Below are positions 58,800-64,000 of a DNA stretch of 64,000 bases, piece by piece. The stretch is from the NCBI GenBank assembly GCA_963969595.1, contig OZ018417.1:11658501-11722500 (forward strand), written 5' to 3'. The DNA is from Neckera pumila. Lineage: Eukaryota; Streptophyta; Bryopsida; Hypnales; Neckeraceae. The translations under genes were made by a program, and so were the position numbers. The notes below the pieces were generated by a model, which worked only from the letters and a program-made list of their open reading frames with translations, was not told where the DNA came from and did no database searches. Position 1 is the stretch's first letter. Every line of letters starts with the position of its first letter.

Positions 58800-61447
58800 T
58801 GAAGACAAACAGTGATTGCTACCAACAACAAGACCAAATGTGATTCAGGCATGATGATTCTTTGTAGCTATGTCAAAGAGACATAGATTGTGAGTGCTAC
58901 CAACTATGAACCCAATGCACAATCTAGTCTTAGTTATTATTTTTTAAGTTATGTATTACTGTTGTATATTGATTTGTTACATCATTGCAAAATTTGGATG
59001 AAGTTCAAAATATAACTGTTGTATGCAATAAAATATAAAAGAAGAAAAATTGATAGATGGTCTAAACATGTGTTATAATTTGAATTTTGATTGGACATGG
59101 GTGCCAACCAATGGGATTGTTGCCACCTCATTTGGAGGGTAGATCCAAGGGCCTTGAATTCATTTCACCAACACATTCACTAAGATCATTCCATTGAATT
59201 TGTAAACAAGGTGCCCAAAAGAAACAAGCAGCACCTCTCACTATAACTATGAGAGAGACGTTAAGTATCTATAAATTTAGAAACTAAAATATTTGAATTC
59301 CTCTTAGAAATTAATCCTAAGCGCTTCCACGTCCAAAATTTGGACGATGAAATGAAAATTTCCAAGGGCCTCTCTGACCAAATAATTCCCATTAATCCAA
59401 AACAATGCTTGGCTCTTTTTTTAACTTTCTATATGATGAATTTTATGAAATTGAGGTAAATAATATATATTTATAAAGATATGATCAAAAATATGCAAAA
59501 ATTCAAGAAAACATTCAAGCGTTAAGGGATTAACTTGAGTTCAGCCGTAAAAGCTTGAACAAAGATAGTAAGATTATTCATTAAAAGTTATAACAATTGT
59601 ATCACCTTCCAAATATCTAAATCATCAACTTTGGTAGAGCATTCGATTTTTATTGCATTGAGATGTTATTTGATTTTTTATGAAGCTTCCTCAATCCTCA
59701 TTGAATATAAATAGGATGAAATGCACTTTTCAAAACATTCATCATCAATTTAGTAAATGACGAAACATTTAAGGCATAAGAAAAATGGTGGTGGGGACAA
59801 TAATTATATTGTAGATATATGCAATATTTGTCTAATATCCTAGTATGGTACTTCTACGGATATTATCTATGTTGTAGCAAATTGTAGGATTATATATTCT
59901 TTTCAAGTGTATTGTTCTTTTAAACTTCCTCAAATTATTTGTAATTGTAACTATTGTCAATGCAAATCCTCCTCCCTACATGTCCAAAGCAACAAAATAT
60001 TGAATATGCTACGTTAGACTGCAAAAAATCCATAGAAAGGACGTTCACATGCGGAACCATTTAAAAGATAATGGTATTGCATATTTTAATTGTTAACTAA
60101 TTTTTATACATCAATCTTAATTTTTTATTTGGAAAAAACAATTGGATATTTATTTCCAATGCAAAGTTACATGTCATAAAATGCCACAAGAACTAGAGAG
60201 AAGACCTTATGAGAGGAAAACAATTGAAACCTAAAACTTATTGGTTAATTTTTCCTCTTAAATTACAATTTGTTTGCAGTATTTCTTCTTAAACATTGTA
60301 GTTCATAGTTCATACCAAAATGCAACAAATTATTCTTTTCAGTTCTGTAAATGGTCATATTTTTCCATTGATGCAAATCAAATTATCTCAATATTACTTC
60401 ATTTGTAAGTTTTCTTGAATTTAAAATGCTAAAATGAATTTGCAAAAGTAACTTTTAAAATATGTACTTAAAAGCTTGTATTTGAACATTTAGGATGAAA
60501 GAACACCACATTGAAGAAAACCGTATGGATTTTCATAAGTAGTCAATTTTCATTGTATTTTGTTAAGCTTTTCATTTAAATACTTGTATCTGAATTATCA
60601 TTTGTTATTTTAATATTTAGTATAATTTCAGTTGGTATTGAAGCTAGAATGAAATGAGTACATATTCAATTTACATCAAAAGCATATAATGATTTACCTT
60701 CAAAAGATATTTTAAAGACACAACAAATCAAAACAAGCAATAATTTGTAACAAAGTCATTGAATTTACGTTATCCATGGTGTCTATTTGAAAGTGGAATC
60801 TCTCAAAATCAATTGTATTCCCAGAAAGTATAGCCTACTAAATCTGGATACAAATTTTAAATTATATAGAGGACAAAAAACATAAGAAATTGTAGAAACA
60901 AAAGACATACATGTTCATTTTTGAAATGTAATTTTGTTTGATTGACTACCTTGGTGATAAGCCTTATCCTTCAAGGACTAAGTTGATGCTTCTTGTACAA
61001 TTGTAACATTCTTAAACTTCATGAGTTGGATCTTTTTGCCTCCCATTTGTTGCAATTCCTTTTCAATACTGAATGAAAGCCTTTGGTGGGCACTAGGAAA
61101 TCTACTCGGTTGATCTAAACCTCTCATAACTTTTGCATCAAACTACCATTTGTGATTTAGACCTTGTGTAGCTTTTGCATGAAACTGTCATTCACCAACA
61201 TAACTAACAAACTACCATTTTTTGATAGTTGATTTGGACCTCTTGTAATTTTTGAATCAAATTGTCATTCAATGATCCAATTGAAATTGCCATTTGGGAT
61301 CTAGACCTCTCATAACTTTTGCATCAAACTGTCATTATACTATCATTTATGGACCTAATTGATATACAATCACAGTCGAAGAATTTTGCATCATCTTCAT
61401 GTTTTATAGACAAAAGAAGTAATACTAACTAAAGGTCCTTAATATAC
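58800..61447. other. AT-rich intergenic DNA, no gene seen
   Basis: No frame above chance. CGTTAAGGGATTAA near 59,520 resembles a TTAA-family terminus, but no partner end was found. Confidence 0.4.
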
Positions 61448-61697
61448 CATTAGAGAAAATTTCAGGTCTCTGAAGGGCTACTCCACATACCACAACCCTC
61501 CGAAGTACTCTACAATTTGGTTTATTTGGGCTGAAAAAATCATTATTCCCCTATTCCTACCCAGTTGAAATTGCAGTAACAGTGGCGCAATTTTAAGAGT
61601 TTAAATTTTTTATTAAAAAAAAGAAAAAAAGAAAAAAATCGCAAAATCTGACTGCTCATTGCGGCACTTTTCCAGAGGGCTGAAATTTTCTATAATG
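61448..61697. mobile_element. GAGGGC-family MITE, 250 bp
   Basis: Left end CATTAGAGAAAATTTCAGG; right end, reverse-complemented, CATTATAGAAAATTTCAGCC. These are the same termini as the 366 bp element at 19,857-20,222. The interior is degenerate, with an A-rich run. Confidence 0.6.
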
Positions 61698-62514
61698 CAT
61701 AATTGTATGCTAGATTTTACATTAAAAATTGTGAGAATACTGAAAAATGCATAAAAATATCTAAATGTTGTTCATGATTTTTGAATGAATTACAATAACA
61801 GTATAAAATTTAAAATGTCATTTTAATCACTCATAATTCATATAATAAAATTCATGAATTTTTTACCAAGAATTTGCTGGAATTAAAAAACAGTTCTAAA
61901 TTGAATTTTGAAATTTGTAAACTCAATTCCATACACAATGTGCCACTCAAACCACAATACTTACTTCGCTTGTGCTTGAAAATCCCTAGCTTTTAAAAAC
62001 AAAGTAAAAAATAAAATTTCAAAAGAATAATTGTGTTAGTTCAAGTCAAACACAAATATCAAATATTTTGAATGTTGCAATTCAGTTCGATAAAGGCACA
62101 TGTAAATTTTGCAAATTTTTTAAAACCTTTCTAGGACAATTGTCTTCCAAACAGACATTTGAAAATTTGGACACCTTATTGTCAATTTGATGCATATTTT
62201 CCTGAAAATTTGCTAAAAGCTTCATGCTAACATGGGCGACTTGTATGTTACAGAAATTCCAATCAAAAGTGAAAATTTAGAACTATGAGGCCCAAAAAAA
62301 TATGGATAGGTTGGGTACACTATAAGAAAATCGTGTTTTTTCTGATGTCAAGAATATGCCCATGCCCTTGCTTTGGTTAATGAATTTGATGGAATATATT
62401 TTATGTCCTAACTTACATTGATGCAGTTTGTAAGAACAAAGTAGATACTCCCACGATGAGGTGACTTCTAAAAGAGTGGCGACGGCAATGTTTTGCCTGA
62501 AAAACAAGATTGTC

Positions 62515-62815
62515 TATAACTTTCTCATAACAAATCCAAACGGAACAAATCAAAGCTTTCCAAGCTGACAAAAATATAATCTATGAGAAAAAAAATTGAT
62601 AAAAAAAATTCTATTTTTTGAGAAAAAAAATTGTTGCCTTTTTTCCCCTGTTTTGCGGGCACAAATTGATATTAAATTATACTCTAACAAAGCTAATGAA
62701 TTTTTCTATCTTCCAAAAAAATTTCAAAAAATCAGGACAAAAATTCAGACCATAGGTACCTGCTCGAAATCCCATATGTCCGCTGAATGGACAATAATCC
62801 TTTAGGGATTACGTA
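62515..62815 (-). mobile_element. TTAA-family element, inverted terminal part
   Basis: Ends CCTTTAGGGATTA near 62,814, a decayed family terminus. The block ATAACTTTCTCATAACAAAT, CAAAGCTTTCC, then ATATAATCTATGAGAAA is the reverse complement of the same block in element A at 8,175-8,250, at a matching distance from the end. The distal end was not found. Confidence 0.55.
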
Positions 62816-63845
62816 GAATCAAATATTTGCAAATTTGTTCTCATGAATTTTTGCTGGAATCTTACCGGCTCATCTCAACAATAACTACCTTAACACTAAA
62901 AAGAATGACAAAATTGCCAAGCAACTCTCAGAAAATATAATATTTGCTAAGAATAGGTGGTTGTATGGATGAGCCAATACTTATAAGTGATTCTATTCAA
63001 TTATTCCGTACCTGCATGCATTCCAAGGTATGTGTTGTTCTACATTGCTTCACATTAGCCAACATAGCTGAACAAAGGTAGGAGGTCCATAAATCGCTCA
63101 TCTAAGAGCTGAAGCTGACTTTTGGGGAGGTAAAACTTCTTAAAATATTTTTCAGTAAATTTTGCCTTGAAAGGCAAGAGAAATTGGCATCTAACCCAAG
63201 TTGTTTCATATTTTTTGAAGCTTTGTAGAATTAGTTATGAATTTCTGAAGTTGCAAAAAAGTGCATTTTTGTGGGCTCTAAAACCGACCACCTCCTCAAA
63301 TGTACACCATTTGTACATTGGAAAGTGCAAAATGTATCTCTAGAGCCTGATTGGTTTTAGAACCCGCTCCATTTTAGAACCTCCTACCTTACTTCAAAGA
63401 TCTTCCAATCAACAAAACAAAGAATGAGATGATCTCAACATTTATAATTTGCACACATGACATTCACTTAAGCTTATATGTAAAGACTACCTCAAACCTT
63501 TTGGCTCTTAGGGTATGTTTGCTCTTGGTATTGAAGAGTGTTGTTAATAAGGGTCTTAGAAACAAATTTAGACCTAATTTTGGATCGAATTCACAGTGCA
63601 AACATCACCTTTAACACCAAATGCAAACATATTTTTAGCCTTTTAAAGTTTGCTTTAGTTTATATTTCTCACATTAAATATGTAGTTGTTCCTTGCTTCT
63701 TTATAAGGTAGACCAATCCATTTTGATCTACGGCACAATTCTGTCATCCTATGTTTGGCCCAAATTCCATCCAAAATAAACACCCAAATTCATTCAGAAA
63801 AAAATCCAATCGGTTTATTTTACAACAAAATAAGTGCATTAGAAG

Positions 63846-63985
63846 GAATAAAGTGTCTATCCTTTATTGGTGAGTAGTTAGATACATGAAAAGGCGGTTA
63901 ATGGGTTGTTTATGGGACGTTTATGACTCCACTCCAGAGGCTGTTTTGTAACTTCAAGGCAAACCACTTCAAAATTCAAAGAAAT
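63846..63985 (+). repeat. Dispersed repeat, copy 2 (partner at 27.1 kb)
   Basis: Direct-orientation match to 27,112-27,250, with TTAGATACATGAAAAGGCGG, GTTTATGGGA and TTTTGTAACTT in the same order. Confidence 0.65.
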
Positions 63986-64000
63986 GACAATTTTATTTGG

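Overview
This window looks like nuclear DNA of a land plant. It is AT-rich and gene-poor, genes are split by GT-AG introns, and the recognisable proteins are plant types: an SCL32-type GRAS regulator, a DHHC S-acyltransferase, an HhH-GPD DNA glycosylase, a plastid-targeted protein of unknown function and a WD-repeat protein. I cannot name the species. A non-seed land plant is a guess from gene divergence and the intron inside the GRAS gene.

Layout. 1-3.5 kb: minus-strand WD-repeat gene, 3' end off the window. 3.7-10.6 kb: AT-rich repeat land with two A-tailed SINE-like copies, a Stowaway-like MITE and elements flanked by TTAA. 10.9-12.7 kb: two-exon plus-strand DNA glycosylase. 15.4-17.2 kb: two minisatellite fields. 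17.9-19.2 kb: a 1.2 kb palindromic array. 19.4-30.7 kb: nested transposons. 30.7-34 kb: mostly unassigned sequence with one long fold-back. 34-43 kb: low-copy sequence holding a doubtful minus-strand transcript and probably the long upstream part of the GRAS gene. 43.6-46.4 kb: GRAS gene, with its 3' end duplicated just downstream. 47.5-51 kb: repeats. 51.4-56.5 kb: a head-to-head pair, the plastid-protein gene (minus) and the DHHC gene (plus). 56.6-64 kb: repeats again.

The genes do not form a pathway; only the head-to-head pair near 53.3 kb suggests shared control. The most unusual content is a family of non-coding elements with ends of the form TTAA-CCCCTAAA...TTTAGGGG-TTAA. One copy sits inside an inverted relative, and comparison with intact relatives suggests that insertion duplicated exactly TTAA, the hallmark of piggyBac-type transposition, which I do not know to be common in plants. 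Another copy carries two different MITEs; subtracting them restores almost exactly the length of the intact copy.

All exon limits, repeat limits and alignments were read by eye. Product names rest on remembered family motifs, not on a search.
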